Notes under the pieces: generated by a model | The model's database searches: none | Told to the model about the DNA's origin: nothing | Seen by the model: the letters and a program-made list of their open reading frames with translations, nothing else | Assembly: GCA_021798935.1 (NCBI GenBank) | Contig: JAJZBL010000002.1 | Location: forward strand, 1-64,000 | Length of the DNA stretch: 64,000 nucleotides | Origin: Microcaldota archaeon | GTDB taxonomy: Archaea; Micrarchaeota; Micrarchaeia; Micrarchaeales; Micrarchaeaceae | Direction of reading: 5' to 3' | Shown: piece by piece, positions 9,594 through 19,012 of the stretch | Numbering within the stretch: the first letter of the stretch is position 1 | How the letters are laid out: every line of letters begins with the position of its first letter | Translations under genes and position numbers: made by a program

Positions 9594-9775
9594 AATACCA
9601 CAATATTACTTTACATTAAAAGGTTTTAACAATTTCGTGTAGATATGAAGCGGTATTTTTATAGAATTGCAATTTTCTTGCTCATTTCCTTGGGATTCTG
9701 CATTGAAATCGTGATTAGCTACAGCAAAAGATAAAAACAAAGTAGGTTTATAGATCTGTATTAATTGCGATGAAG

Positions 9776-9828
9776 TTTTGATATTTAAATATCAAAATAT
9801 TTAAATAATTTGATATCCTAATATCAAA
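9776..9828. promoter_or_regulatory. Twin palindromic operator upstream of the AAA/DUF4143 gene
   Basis: Two copies of the inverted repeat TTTGATAT-N4-ATATCAAA lie at 9777-9796 and 9809-9828. The first is a perfect palindrome (N4 is TTAA), extended by one T and one A to 22 bases; the second has CCTA at its centre. The two centres are 32 bases apart, about three helical turns, so a dimeric regulator could occupy both on one DNA face. The second site ends one base before the ATG at 9830, and a TATA-like ATATTTAAATAA lies between the two, so binding would block the promoter. The regulator is not identified. Confidence 0.65.
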
Positions 9829-9829
9829 T

Positions 9830-11161
9830 ATGGACTTAGAGAGGATTGCGAACCAGAACCCCTGGTGGAATGACAGTTCGGCAATAGAAAAAGATGAGAA
9901 AGTAAAAAATGTCATTGATACGAAAGAAAAGATAGATGTAGAGCTTAAAAATGAAAATCAAGTATTGGTTGGCCCTAGGCAGCTTGGGAAGACCACTGCT
10001 CTAAAATATGACATCTATAAAAAAATAACCGAAGAGCACATTAATCCTAAAAATATAATGTATTATTCATTTGACACATCCAGGAATTTTGAGGAAATAT
10101 CAGATGTTATAGACACTTTCATAAAGGTGAGCAAAGCAAAGACCTTCCTGTATCTAGATGAAGTTAGTTTTGTAGATGAATGGCAGAGAGCCATAAAATC
10201 CTTTCTCGATTCTAATAAATCTTTAAACTCAATATTGCATATAACAGGATCCTCATCGATAAATCTCAAAAAGGAGCTAATGCCAGGAAGAAATATAAAG
10301 TTCATTGAGTTTATGCCGATTTCATTTAAGAAATTTTTAATCAGTTTTGGAAGCGATGACCTTAGGCAATTTTTAGAGAAAAACGATGTTGGTGATTTAG
10401 ATGCTGCTATAGGGTTAACGGAAAAATTAATGGTATATTTTGAAGAGATAGATAGGTTGTTTAAAATATACTTGAATACAGGTGGATATCCAGATGCCAT
10501 ATTCGATTATATAGCAAATAACTATGTCAGAGATTCTATATATGACATTCATTGGAATGCTTTTGTATCAGATATAAGCAAAGCAAACAAAAGCGTTGAG
10601 ATAGCTACTGCAGTAATTTATGGATTAATTGAAAGCTATTCTTCAAGGGTAAATTTATCTAAAATAGCACAAATGGAGGGAATAAAGTCCCATGTTACAG
10701 TAAGAGAGTATATTGAGGTGCTAGATGATTTGTTTGTTGCAAAAAGTATTTTTCCTGTTGCAGAGAAAAAATATGTATTCCGAAAAGACAGGAAAGTGTA
10801 CTTTAATGATCCCTTTTTATATAATTTATTTGCAAAAAAGCTTAACATAATAGATAAAAATGCAGAATCTAAGATAGTTGAAGGGTTAATTTTTAATAGC
10901 CTGTATCGTTTTGTAAACAAAGATAAGCAACTTTCTGAACCTAAAGTTAAAGTTGGCTTTTATCTAGGAAAAAAGGAGGTTGACTTTGTATTTAATGAAT
11001 TTGGATTTGAATCAAAATGGCAGAATAGCATTTCAGATTATGATTTCCCAAATGTTGGCATAAAGAATAAAATTCTTTTAAGCAAAAATACTTTTAAAAT
11101 TAATGATGAGATAAGCAAAGTTAAAATCCTGCCTGCTTCCCTTTTTCTTGCAGCCTTGTGA
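9830..11161 (+). CDS. AAA ATPase with C-terminal DUF4143-type nuclease-like domain
   Basis: A 443-aa protein of the widespread archaeal/bacterial AAA-DUF4143 family, whose cellular role is poorly known. The P-loop GPRQLGKTT lies at about residues 48-56, followed by the Walker B FLYLDEVSF near 105-113 and sensor-like HITGSSSI. The rest matches the DUF4143 half: NTGGYPDAIF, SYSSRVNLSKIA with a wing helix, YVEVLDDL-type ADLF segment, KVYFNDPFLYNLF, and a PD-(D/E)xK-like C terminus (VDFVFNEFGFESKWQ). The start is probably leaderless because the TATA-like box lies only about 28 bases upstream. It is singly transcribed from the twin operator. Members are often carried on mobile DNA. Confidence 0.8.
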   Translation: MDLERIANQNPWWNDSSAIEKDEKVKNVIDTKEKIDVELKNENQVLVGPRQLGKTTALKYDIYKKITEEHINPKNIMYYSFDTSRNFEEISDVIDTFIKVSKAKTFLYLDEVSFVDEWQRAIKSFLDSNKSLNSILHITGSSSINLKKELMPGRNIKFIEFMPISFKKFLISFGSDDLRQFLEKNDVGDLDAAIGLTEKLMVYFEEIDRLFKIYLNTGGYPDAIFDYIANNYVRDSIYDIHWNAFVSDISKANKSVEIATAVIYGLIESYSSRVNLSKIAQMEGIKSHVTVREYIEVLDDLFVAKSIFPVAEKKYVFRKDRKVYFNDPFLYNLFAKKLNIIDKNAESKIVEGLIFNSLYRFVNKDKQLSEPKVKVGFYLGKKEVDFVFNEFGFESKWQNSISDYDFPNVGIKNKILLSKNTFKINDEISKVKILPASLFLAAL

Positions 11162-11290
11162 TTATGCATAACTCCTTCGCTTATATCCCCAGGATTTCGC
11201 ATTTGAATTAACAAAAGGTTAATATAAATTGAATTGAATTTTATGCTTATATAATCAGAATATTATTATCTCGATTTTTAGTGATCGGAT

Positions 11291-12616
11291 ATGGCAAAGG
11301 ATAACAAACAGATAAGTTTGTGGGTCGCCACCGCAGTCGGCTTGGGAGCAATAATAGGTGCGGGTATATTTGTGCTAAGTGGCACCGCAATCGCTTTAGC
11401 AGGGGCATACTCCTTGATAGCTTTCATACTTGTTGGAGTTCTTGCTGTAATAATAGCTGTGGAATTTGGGGAATTAGGCTCAATTATGCCACATGCTAAA
11501 GGAGCTTCATTCTCATATACTTATGAGGCTTTTGGAAGTGAATTGGGATTCATAGTTGGTATACTTATGTACTTCAGCTTTGCCACTGCGATATCCGCTA
11601 TTGCACTTGGATTTGGTGCTTATGCGACAAGCCTTATAGGGATAACAGGTCATTCATATTCTGTAATGTTTGCTATATTGCTAATATTCATACTTTCAAT
11701 AGTAAATATAGTAGGCATCAAGAAGGCAGCAAAGGCAGATTCATTCCTTGTCATGATAAAGCTTGGAATATTGACATTGTTTATAATCGCTGCACTATTT
11801 CTTGCATATTCAACACATATTTTTGCTGCTTCAAATTTTTCGGTTACAAAATCTACAGGCACTATAGCTGCAATATTTGCTGCCAGCATAGCAGTGTTCT
11901 TTGCATATTCCGGGTTCCAGTCTATATCTACAATTACGTCTGATGTAAAAGGAGGGAGCAAGTCAGCTGGAAAGGCAATTGTATTATCAGTAGTAATAAG
12001 CATGATATTTTACGTGTTGGTTGTCGTTGCAATGATGGCTATGGTGCCTGCATCAAAGTTCACGATTTCAGCAGATCCTCTTTCATTTGCTCTTCAATAT
12101 GCGCATGCACCTTATGTGCTGTTCGTTATAGTTGGCATAGGCGCATTGATAGCGACAACATCTGCTACGCTTGCGATGATATTAACCTCATCAAGAGTAC
12201 TTTACCAGATAAGCGACAACAAACTTCTACCCAAGGCGCTAAGGAGATATGACAAGAAGAGAGATGTCGCAGTAAATGGCGTCATAATATCATCAGTTAT
12301 AGGAGTTGTTATGTTATTCTCTGGAAACATCTATATAATAGCTGCAATAAGCAACTTCGGGCTTCTCCTTTCATATTTAGTATCAAGTTTTGCGCTAATA
12401 CATTTCAGGAGGAACAACAAGGTAGGTGTATTTCGCACACCTCTGTACCCATATTCAGTAATAGCTGGAATAATACTGCTTGGGCTTTTCATAGCTGGAA
12501 TGCCAAGGGAAGCACTTGACATAGGAGTTCTGCTTATCTTAGGACTGCTTATGTCATATTATTTCCTTGTGGAATTCAAGCGCAAGAAAGTAGTAAGGGA
12601 GGAGATCTTCAATTAA
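11291..12616 (+). CDS. APC-family amino-acid permease (second copy)
   Basis: A 441-aa membrane transporter. TM1 shows GLGAIIGAGIFVLSG near residues 16-30, the family signature, and about 12 helices follow. The TM6-type FFAYSGFQSISTITSDVKGG and the ALIATTSATLAMILTSSRVLY region resemble the permease at 2679, but the proteins differ enough to be separate paralogues. The substrate is unknown. The ATG is preceded by GTGATCGGAT. The C terminus ends in a basic cytosolic tail (EFKRKKVVREE). It sits alone between the AAA ATPase and the dehydrogenase E2 gene. Confidence 0.85.
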   Translation: MAKDNKQISLWVATAVGLGAIIGAGIFVLSGTAIALAGAYSLIAFILVGVLAVIIAVEFGELGSIMPHAKGASFSYTYEAFGSELGFIVGILMYFSFATAISAIALGFGAYATSLIGITGHSYSVMFAILLIFILSIVNIVGIKKAAKADSFLVMIKLGILTLFIIAALFLAYSTHIFAASNFSVTKSTGTIAAIFAASIAVFFAYSGFQSISTITSDVKGGSKSAGKAIVLSVVISMIFYVLVVVAMMAMVPASKFTISADPLSFALQYAHAPYVLFVIVGIGALIATTSATLAMILTSSRVLYQISDNKLLPKALRRYDKKRDVAVNGVIISSVIGVVMLFSGNIYIIAAISNFGLLLSYLVSSFALIHFRRNNKVGVFRTPLYPYSVIAGIILLGLFIAGMPREALDIGVLLILGLLMSYYFLVEFKRKKVVREEIFN

Positions 12617-12759
12617 TTTTGGCTTTGTTCTTTTCAAAATTTACTCATTATTTGACTGCCTTTGCTTTGTATTCGGATAGTAGCTCTTATTATACCGCAG
12701 CTCAATTTACTGCCGTTATCTTTAATAATTAATTTTGCATTATAATAACTGGTGTTCAT

Positions 12760-13545
12760 ATGGATCAAAGCAGTATGGAGATAAAGAAGCTGGCTGACCA
12801 GTACAATATCAATCTTGACAGCCTTGGGGTGGACAAGGATTCTATAACCTTAGATTTTATCAAGAAGTATATTGCGAATAATTTTTATCCACACGTCAAA
12901 GAAAAAAAGCCAATTTCAGGGATAAGGAAGATGATAGCAGATCATCTGGTGTCGGGTTTGAAGGACTCTGCTCTTATATCACTTTACACAGATATAGTTA
13001 TGGATAACTTTATTGATGCTTACAAGAAACTTGGTGTTTCTTTCAATTCTTTATTGGTAAAAATTATCACAGATACCTTGAAGAATTACCCATACATGAA
13101 TTCCGAGATAAAAAACAACGAAATAATCATATATGACAGCTATAATATAGGCATAGCAGTTGATTCAAAGATAGGGCTTATCGTGCCTGTAATAAGAAAT
13201 GTCGATAAAAAGGATATTAAGGAGCTGGATGGTGAATACAAAGAGCTTATCGGGAGAGCAAAGAATGGGATTATAAAGGAAGTTGATATTACCGGTGGAA
13301 CTTTCAGCATAAGCAGCCTTGGCAGCATGGATATATCCTATTTTATGTCCATACCTAACTGGCCACAGGTTGCAATACTAAGCATCGGCAAGACAGAACC
13401 GAAGCCTGTAGTTACAGGGAGCAGCATTACGATAAAAAATATCATGACAATATCAGTTACTGTCGACCATCGTGCTGTTGATGGAGCTCCTGCCGCAAGA
13501 TTCTTATCAGAACTCAAGCATAATATAGAGGCTTTCGAGGCATAA
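12760..13545 (+). CDS. 2-oxoacid dehydrogenase E2 acyltransferase core without lipoyl domain
   Basis: Acyltransferase core of a pyruvate/branched-chain/acetoin-type dehydrogenase complex. The 261-aa protein begins with a short peripheral-subunit-binding-like segment (IKKLADQYNINLDSL, residues 8-22), then the catalytic domain with GIRKMIADHLV and the active-site motif DHRAVDGAPAARFL near the C terminus. It lacks the N-terminal lipoyl domain that normal E2 proteins (about 400 aa) carry; that domain is encoded separately at 14288 on the other strand. GGTG lies six bases before the ATG. Two bases separate its stop from the hydrolase gene that follows. Confidence 0.85.
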   Translation: MDQSSMEIKKLADQYNINLDSLGVDKDSITLDFIKKYIANNFYPHVKEKKPISGIRKMIADHLVSGLKDSALISLYTDIVMDNFIDAYKKLGVSFNSLLVKIITDTLKNYPYMNSEIKNNEIIIYDSYNIGIAVDSKIGLIVPVIRNVDKKDIKELDGEYKELIGRAKNGIIKEVDITGGTFSISSLGSMDISYFMSIPNWPQVAILSIGKTEPKPVVTGSSITIKNIMTISVTVDHRAVDGAPAARFLSELKHNIEAFEA

Positions 13546-13547
13546 GC

Positions 13548-14255
13548 ATGGAGGGCACAATAGAAAGGATGGAAGTAGATACGTCTTTCGGAAAGATATT
13601 CTGCCTTCACCGCAATGGTGATTTTCCAGTGCTGTTTATACACGGATTAGGCGCTATATCTAACAACTGGCTCCCCCTTTTCAGCAAACTAAATCCAAAG
13701 TTTGAGTTAATTGCTCCGGATATGCTTGGGCATGGAAGGTCTGCAAAACCTAATATTGAATATACTTTGGATGTACAGTGCAAAGTGATAGATGAGCTAT
13801 TTGATAATATTGGAACAAAATGGCCATTTGCCATCATAGGAAACTCCTATGGGGGTGAGATAGCAACGTGCTATGCGATAAACCATAGGGTTCCAAAATA
13901 TCTTGTGCTAATAGATTCTGCATTAAGCAAAATAGGCAATACGAATAATGCAAATATAGATGCATTTCTAAAAAAGCTGGATCAGGTAGAGCCCGGAAAT
14001 GACCTAAATATAATGAGAAATATAATTATGAACTCTAAAAAAGACGGGATAGGGCTTGATGACCTTAAAAAGGTAAATTCAAAGACTCTTATAATTTGGG
14101 GCAGTGATGATCCCGAGATAAATGTGAAATATGCAAACATCATAAAAGATAACATAAAAGGCAGCTCCCTATATATTATAGACAAAGGCGGACATGCACC
14201 TATGATAAGGAAGCCAGATGAGGTATCAGAAATAATAAATAAAGAACTGACTTAA
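13548..14255 (+). CDS. Alpha/beta hydrolase next to the dehydrogenase genes
   Basis: A 235-aa alpha/beta-fold hydrolase. An oxyanion HGLG segment (FIHGLGAISNNW), PDMLGHGRSAKP, the nucleophile elbow GNSYGG (Ser near residue 100), the acid SDDPEI and the His in DKGGHAPMIRKP complete the triad. It begins two bases after the E2 stop, so it is surely co-transcribed. In bacterial acetoin dehydrogenase systems a similar hydrolase is fused to E2, so this could be the split equivalent; the substrate is not known. The start ATG is the first available after the E2 gene. Confidence 0.82.
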   Translation: MEGTIERMEVDTSFGKIFCLHRNGDFPVLFIHGLGAISNNWLPLFSKLNPKFELIAPDMLGHGRSAKPNIEYTLDVQCKVIDELFDNIGTKWPFAIIGNSYGGEIATCYAINHRVPKYLVLIDSALSKIGNTNNANIDAFLKKLDQVEPGNDLNIMRNIIMNSKKDGIGLDDLKKVNSKTLIIWGSDDPEINVKYANIIKDNIKGSSLYIIDKGGHAPMIRKPDEVSEIINKELT

Positions 14256-14287
14256 AGCTTAATAAAATACCAAAAAGAAAAATAAAT

Positions 14288-14524
14288 TTATCCTATATCT
14301 GCCAAAGGGTCTCCTGGTGCTATCTCGCTATTCAGCTGAGCAATTATTTTATTTACTTTTCCAGAAGCAGGAGAAGGTATCTCAACGGTTACCTTTGCAG
14401 CCATTATCTGGCACAACGGATCGCCTTCCTTGATATCATCTCCCTCCTTAACATACCATTGTGTCACAACTGCCTTTCCTAGCTGCTCATAATCCCACAT
14501 TGAGGGTACATTTACTACGCTCAT
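14288..14524 (-). CDS. Free-standing lipoyl carrier protein of the dehydrogenase complex
   Basis: A 78-aa protein that is a single biotinyl/lipoyl domain. The modified Lys is K44 in IMAAKVTVEIPSPASGK; the usual acidic residue before it (D-K-A) is Ala here. Flanking hallmarks WYVKEGDDIKEGDPL and the terminal APGDPLADIG are standard. It would swing acyl groups between E1 and the E2 core at 12760. Its ATG overlaps the E1 stop by four bases (ATGA), so it is translationally coupled to E1. A general biotin carrier is less likely given the neighbours. Confidence 0.86.
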   Translation of the reverse strand: MSVVNVPSMWDYEQLGKAVVTQWYVKEGDDIKEGDPLCQIMAAKVTVEIPSPASGKVNKIIAQLNSEIAPGDPLADIG

Positions 14525-16545
14525 TTCAATACCTCTTTTACTGCTTTTGTTATCTTGTCCTTATTTGGAAGCGAGAATTCTTCCATGTTTCTGCTGTATG
14601 GCACAGGCACATCTGGGTAAGTGATCTTCTTTGGTGCTGCCTTTAGGTCATGGAAAGCGGATTCTGATGCTATAGATGCTACTTCAGAAGCAACACCATA
14701 GCTTCCATAATCCTCATCTACAGCTACAAGATGCCCTGTCTTCTTCACTGATGCAAGTATTGTGTCCCTGTCTATAGGCTTTACCGTTCTAAGGTCTATT
14801 ACCTCGATGTCAATGCCTTCCTTCTTTAAATCCTCTGCAGCCTCCATTGCCATGTGGACTGTTGATCCCACCGCAACTACGGTTGCATCTTTTCCTGGCC
14901 TGACAACCTTTGCCTTTCCTATAGGAACAGTATATTCTTCTTCAGGCACCTCTACAACTGAGGATTCTGGATATGGCATCCAAGGAAGCCCGAGCAATCC
15001 TTTATGGAACATGTAAACGACAGGATTGTCATCCTTTATCGCAGATATCATCAATCCTTTCGCATCGTAGCTGTTAGATGGCACAACTACCTTGAGCCCT
15101 GGTATATGCGAGAATATTGGGAATAGCGTTTGCGAATGCTGTGCTGCATCTCCATACCCTCCACCTATCGCAGTGGTTATCACAATAGGCATCTTCACAT
15201 TTCCTCCAGACATATAGTAGTTCTTCGCTATATGGTTCATTATAGGATCAAAAGTTACTCCTAAGAAGTCCGTGAACATCAGCTCTACTATAGGCCTTTT
15301 GCCTGCAGCTGCAAGTCCGGAAGAGGCTCCTATGAATGCAGATTCGCTTATCGGTGTATCCCTGACTCTTTCAGGACCAAATTTCTTGTACAATCCAGTT
15401 GTGGCCCCAAAAATTCCACCATATATACCTACATCTTCTCCCATGTACAGTACAGATTTGTCTTTCTCCATCTCCTGCGATATCGCTTCTGATATTGCCA
15501 TGTACATAGGCAGCTTTCTGCCTTTTGTCTTTGGGTCCAGCTTATATGAAGATGGTGCATATACATCTTTAAGTGCATCTTCTCCAGATGGCTCTGGGCT
15601 ATTTTCAGCAAATTCGACAGCTTTTGAAATTTCATCAAGTGCTTTCTTTTCCAAGCTATCCAATTCACCCGTCGAAGCCACTTTTTCATTGACAATTGCA
15701 TCTTTCAAGCGCTTTATAGGGTCCTTTGCCATAAGTTCCTTGACCTCATCCTTTGGCCTGTAAACTTCAGGGTCTCCTTCAAAATGCCCATAATACCTGT
15801 ATGTATCGATGCTTATAAGAGTTGGGCCCTTGCCTGATCTTGCCCTGTCTACAGCTTCCTTTGCAGCATTGTACATCTTTATAGGGTCATTGTCAGGTAC
15901 ATATATGCTTGGAACATTGAATCCGGCAGCCCTTTCGGAATCATGCTTCAATGGTGTGGAAGATTTTATATTAACTGAAATTGCCCAGTCGTTGTTCTCT
16001 ATAACAAATATGACTGGAAGCTTCCATAATGAAGCCAGATTCAATGATTCCATGAACATTCCTTGATTAAGCGATCCATCTCCACCGAATGCAACAGCAA
16101 CATTATTCTTTCCATCCAGCTTAAAGCTTAAAGCAGCTCCTACCGCAGGAGGGAATGATGAACCGACGATTCCGGCGCAGGCAAAATGCTTTTTAGGGTC
16201 GAATAGGTGCATATGCCCGCCTTTTCCATGCCCTAATCCTGTAGTCCTTCCCATTATCTCAGCTGTCATCTTATTAAGATCCACACCTTTTGATATTGCA
16301 GTATGATGAGGCCTATGAGTGCTATAAACAAAATCCTCATCATTTAAAAGGACCGACATCCAAGCTGCAGTCGGCTCTTGGCCTGCTGCCAAATGCATCT
16401 CTCCAGGTATCTTTCCTGCAGCTATGCTAAACAAAGGCTTTTTATCTGCAAGATACAGCTCCCTAATCTTTTCCTCATAATGCCTGCTCTTCACCATATT
16501 GTAGTAAATAGCAAGCGCATCTTCTTTTTTCACACCTTCCAACAC
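14521..16545 (-). CDS. 2-oxoacid dehydrogenase E1, alpha and beta subunits fused
   Basis: Thiamine-diphosphate decarboxylase of a 2-oxoacid dehydrogenase complex. Residues about 1-325 match the E1 alpha subunit: HRPHHTAISKG, the thiamine-binding segment GGDGSLNQGMF ending in FVIENN, and the phosphorylation-loop region RYYGHFEGDP. Residues about 350-674 match E1 beta: MGEDVGIYGG, RDTPISESAFIGASSGLA, FTDFLGV, and the C-terminal TVKPIDRDTIL. The two are usually separate proteins of about 350 and 330 aa; here one open frame of 674 aa joins them with no stop. Substrate (pyruvate, branched-chain oxoacid or acetoin) is undecided. The lipoyl gene follows with a four-base overlap. No E3 gene is in the window. 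Confidence 0.88.
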   Translation of the reverse strand: MLEGVKKEDALAIYYNMVKSRHYEEKIRELYLADKKPLFSIAAGKIPGEMHLAAGQEPTAAWMSVLLNDEDFVYSTHRPHHTAISKGVDLNKMTAEIMGRTTGLGHGKGGHMHLFDPKKHFACAGIVGSSFPPAVGAALSFKLDGKNNVAVAFGGDGSLNQGMFMESLNLASLWKLPVIFVIENNDWAISVNIKSSTPLKHDSERAAGFNVPSIYVPDNDPIKMYNAAKEAVDRARSGKGPTLISIDTYRYYGHFEGDPEVYRPKDEVKELMAKDPIKRLKDAIVNEKVASTGELDSLEKKALDEISKAVEFAENSPEPSGEDALKDVYAPSSYKLDPKTKGRKLPMYMAISEAISQEMEKDKSVLYMGEDVGIYGGIFGATTGLYKKFGPERVRDTPISESAFIGASSGLAAAGKRPIVELMFTDFLGVTFDPIMNHIAKNYYMSGGNVKMPIVITTAIGGGYGDAAQHSQTLFPIFSHIPGLKVVVPSNSYDAKGLMISAIKDDNPVVYMFHKGLLGLPWMPYPESSVVEVPEEEYTVPIGKAKVVRPGKDATVVAVGSTVHMAMEAAEDLKKEGIDIEVIDLRTVKPIDRDTILASVKKTGHLVAVDEDYGSYGVASEVASIASESAFHDLKAAPKKITYPDVPVPYSRNMEEFSLPNKDKITKAVKEVLK

Positions 16546-16723
16546 AAAACCACCAGTTTAAGATTAAACTTTTATTTATATAAATATTACCATGCTATTG
16601 AATTTATTGCGATAAATAGGAATTTGTAATTATTGTCTCTATTTTGCAATTTTATCAAATATCGTTGGCATGGCTGCTTTTAGCTTCATCCTAAAAAAAT
16701 AGTATCTTTTGCTCATCTAATAG

Positions 16724-17371
16724 CTATCTATCTTTTGGCTTTCTATCGGGCTTTCTAGTCTTCGCATTTACCCTTGATCTTTTTGTAACCTTGTTGGTCC
16801 TATAGGCTGGATAAAATATCCTTAGGCCTGATACCTTTGCAAATTTTGTCAGAACATGCTTCTTTGGGGTGTATTCATCAAGCAGATGGTAGACAACCTT
16901 GTGCCTTATGAAGAGTGCATCTGCTATAAGATATCTATGGCATTCAGTGGGAAGCTTCTCATTGCATATTATCAGGATATTGTAATTTTTCAGCTTTACT
17001 ATCAGCTTGTTTAGCCCATTTATAAAATCGGGTGTCTGCATGTAGTCCGCGTACATCTTGAACATGTGGTTCTTCCATCCAGAATTCATCATCAAACTTT
17101 TTGCATTCTTGTACTTTGATGACAAGTCTGCTGAATACGTGTATTTTATCTTAGCATTTTCCAGTATACCTGCAAGGTTATCCTTTTCCAGTTCCGAATT
17201 GTCAGAGCTTTCTGGATTAAACCTTACATCTATTACCTCCTTGATATTATATCTGTGTATTATGCTAAGAAGCTTGTCAGCTTTTGATCCTGATATTCCA
17301 AAGGTATATATAGAATGTTTGCTTTTGGATGCAGTTTTATCTGAATTCGCTTTTTTATCCATAATAATCAT
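16724..17371 (-). CDS. DUF488 family protein
   Basis: A 215-aa member of the DUF488 family of unknown function. It shows the N-terminal YTFGISGSKADKLL strand-helix, VIDVRFNPES, and the family's cysteine/histidine signature ICNEKLPTECHRYLIADAL near residues 130-150. The last 25 residues are a very basic tail (many Lys/Arg), suggesting nucleic-acid contact, which is unusual in the family. An ATG three codons downstream (17362) is an alternative start. It lies 26 bases after the glycosyltransferase gene end on the same strand order, so they may be co-transcribed. Confidence 0.72.
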   Translation of the reverse strand: MIIMDKKANSDKTASKSKHSIYTFGISGSKADKLLSIIHRYNIKEVIDVRFNPESSDNSELEKDNLAGILENAKIKYTYSADLSSKYKNAKSLMMNSGWKNHMFKMYADYMQTPDFINGLNKLIVKLKNYNILIICNEKLPTECHRYLIADALFIRHKVVYHLLDEYTPKKHVLTKFAKVSGLRIFYPAYRTNKVTKRSRVNAKTRKPDRKPKDR

Positions 17372-17397
17372 TTATTCAATTTGTTTATGCAATAGCT

Positions 17398-18639
17398 CTA
17401 TCTTGTAAGCCAGCTCCTCTGCTTCCATATGGTGAACAATCCATAGAATGATGCAAAGAACATCATCAGCAATGCCACCCCTCCCAAAACGAGGGTCTTC
17501 TTCTTTCTCCTGTTCTTTTTCAACCTAAGATACACAGCAACAGCCAAGATAAATGTGGCAAAGATGTCTAATATTGAAGTTAAAACGTAAAGGAACCTGC
17601 CAAATCCCATCCTTGCGAAGTTTGCGGTTATGAAACGGTAAAACATCCCTGTATCCCTGAAGAAAAATCCCAGCCCATGGACAAGGTAGAAATCCAACCT
17701 TATCACACCTAACACAAGCACAAATATTGGAAGCACATAAAGGTAAACCATCTCAAATGTATAGAAGAGCCCTCTTTTTGAATAAGCTCTTTCCGAGAAC
17801 TCTTTGAAGAAATATAGGTATCCTGCCCTTGCCCACCTTATCATCTGCTTCCAAAACTGCTTGAAGTTTTTCTGCGATTCTGTCTTAACATAAACATCAT
17901 AATCTATTATCTGCTTGTAGCCCAACTTAGCTACATGGCTTGTTATATGGCGATCTTCTGCAAGGTTGCTCCTTATGCCAAATATAATGTTTTCCCTGTA
18001 TTCTTCAGAGTTCAAAAAGTCCTTTATAAGATCTGTCCTATACATAGCACACCTTCCATCTAATACCATGACGGATCCCGAATAGGCCATAGCCCTGAAC
18101 ATTACCTCCTTCATCTTCTCGAAAAATTCGGCTGAATAAGAGATCCAATTGTTCTTAAGCCTTATTGATACACCAACTCCTACTCCTCCTACGTTCGGGC
18201 CGAATTTAGACACCAAGCTTTTTACAGTGTTCCTCGGTATTACGGTATCACTATCGACAAACAGGACATATTTTGTATCGACATAGTTTATTGCAGTTGA
18301 AAGCGCCTTCCTCTTTCCTTCTCTTACCTGCTTATATATAAAAGTGCCTCCGTAGGATTCGACAATAGATTTGTAGGGCTCGTAGCTTGAGTCACCTATT
18401 ACAACCATCCTTGATTTCTGGTTTGCAATCGACTTTATGCATCGCTCGAATGTCTTAGGATTCTCATTATACACGGGTACGATTATTGTGACATCCTTAT
18501 ACGTATCTGAGGTATTGATAGATTTTGATCTGTAATTATATTTTACCGAACGCCTAGCATTTATAGTATAATAGCATATTGATACGATTCCAAATGCAGT
18601 ATAAAGCAGCAATATAATAGGATATAAGTGGAACAACAT
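17398..18639 (-). CDS. Family 2 processive glycosyltransferase (hyaluronan/cellulose synthase-like)
   Basis: Membrane glycosyltransferase of about 413 aa. One N-terminal helix is followed by a GT-A domain with TIIVPVYNENPKTF, the DxD-type FVDSDTVIPRN, the acceptor motif LAEDRHITSHV and the processive signature QMIRWARAGY, then three or more C-terminal helices. This Q-x-x-R-W arrangement is typical of enzymes that polymerise and extrude a polysaccharide. AGGTG stands four bases before the ATG at 18639, so I prefer it to an in-frame TTG at 18657. The sugar is unknown. It may build a surface polysaccharide. Confidence 0.85.
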   Translation of the reverse strand: MLFHLYPIILLLYTAFGIVSICYYTINARRSVKYNYRSKSINTSDTYKDVTIIVPVYNENPKTFERCIKSIANQKSRMVVIGDSSYEPYKSIVESYGGTFIYKQVREGKRKALSTAINYVDTKYVLFVDSDTVIPRNTVKSLVSKFGPNVGGVGVGVSIRLKNNWISYSAEFFEKMKEVMFRAMAYSGSVMVLDGRCAMYRTDLIKDFLNSEEYRENIIFGIRSNLAEDRHITSHVAKLGYKQIIDYDVYVKTESQKNFKQFWKQMIRWARAGYLYFFKEFSERAYSKRGLFYTFEMVYLYVLPIFVLVLGVIRLDFYLVHGLGFFFRDTGMFYRFITANFARMGFGRFLYVLTSILDIFATFILAVAVYLRLKKNRRKKKTLVLGGVALLMMFFASFYGLFTIWKQRSWLTR

Positions 18640-18657
18640 TACACCTGCAATTTGCAA

Positions 18658-19012
18658 TTGCAGATATGATTATGTTATCAAGCTTAAAAATTTATTCATT
18701 TGTTTCTTGGTATTTGATTGCAGATTAAGGCACTGCAGAATTAGTAATTTTAATATTTTTGCTGCTTAAATTTAAATTCTAAAATTTTGAATATCTCCTA
18801 TTCAATATTTTTATTATAATGTTTACAAACCTGCATTGTCGTAATTTGCGGATTAATATCTTTTAGTAAAGAATAAAGACTACAACTTTTTAGGGTTTAG
18901 TAAGTCCATATATGAATTTTGTTTAATTTTGCGAACGGGGAGTTCTCTTTCGGAAGTTAAATATTTATAGTTTCTATAGGGAATCAAACTGTGCTTCCTC
19001 GAAAACTGAAAA
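18658..19012. other. Intergenic stretch between glycosyltransferase and tRNA-Val
   Basis: About 355 bases with no supported gene. It is very AT-rich in its left two-thirds. The right end (about 18925-19005) is richer in GC, with CGAACGGGGAGTTCTC and TTCCTCGAAAACTGA, lying just downstream of the tRNA. A TATA-like TTTATAG is inside it. I could not fold a convincing RNA or find an open frame with a ribosome site. Confidence 0.4.
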
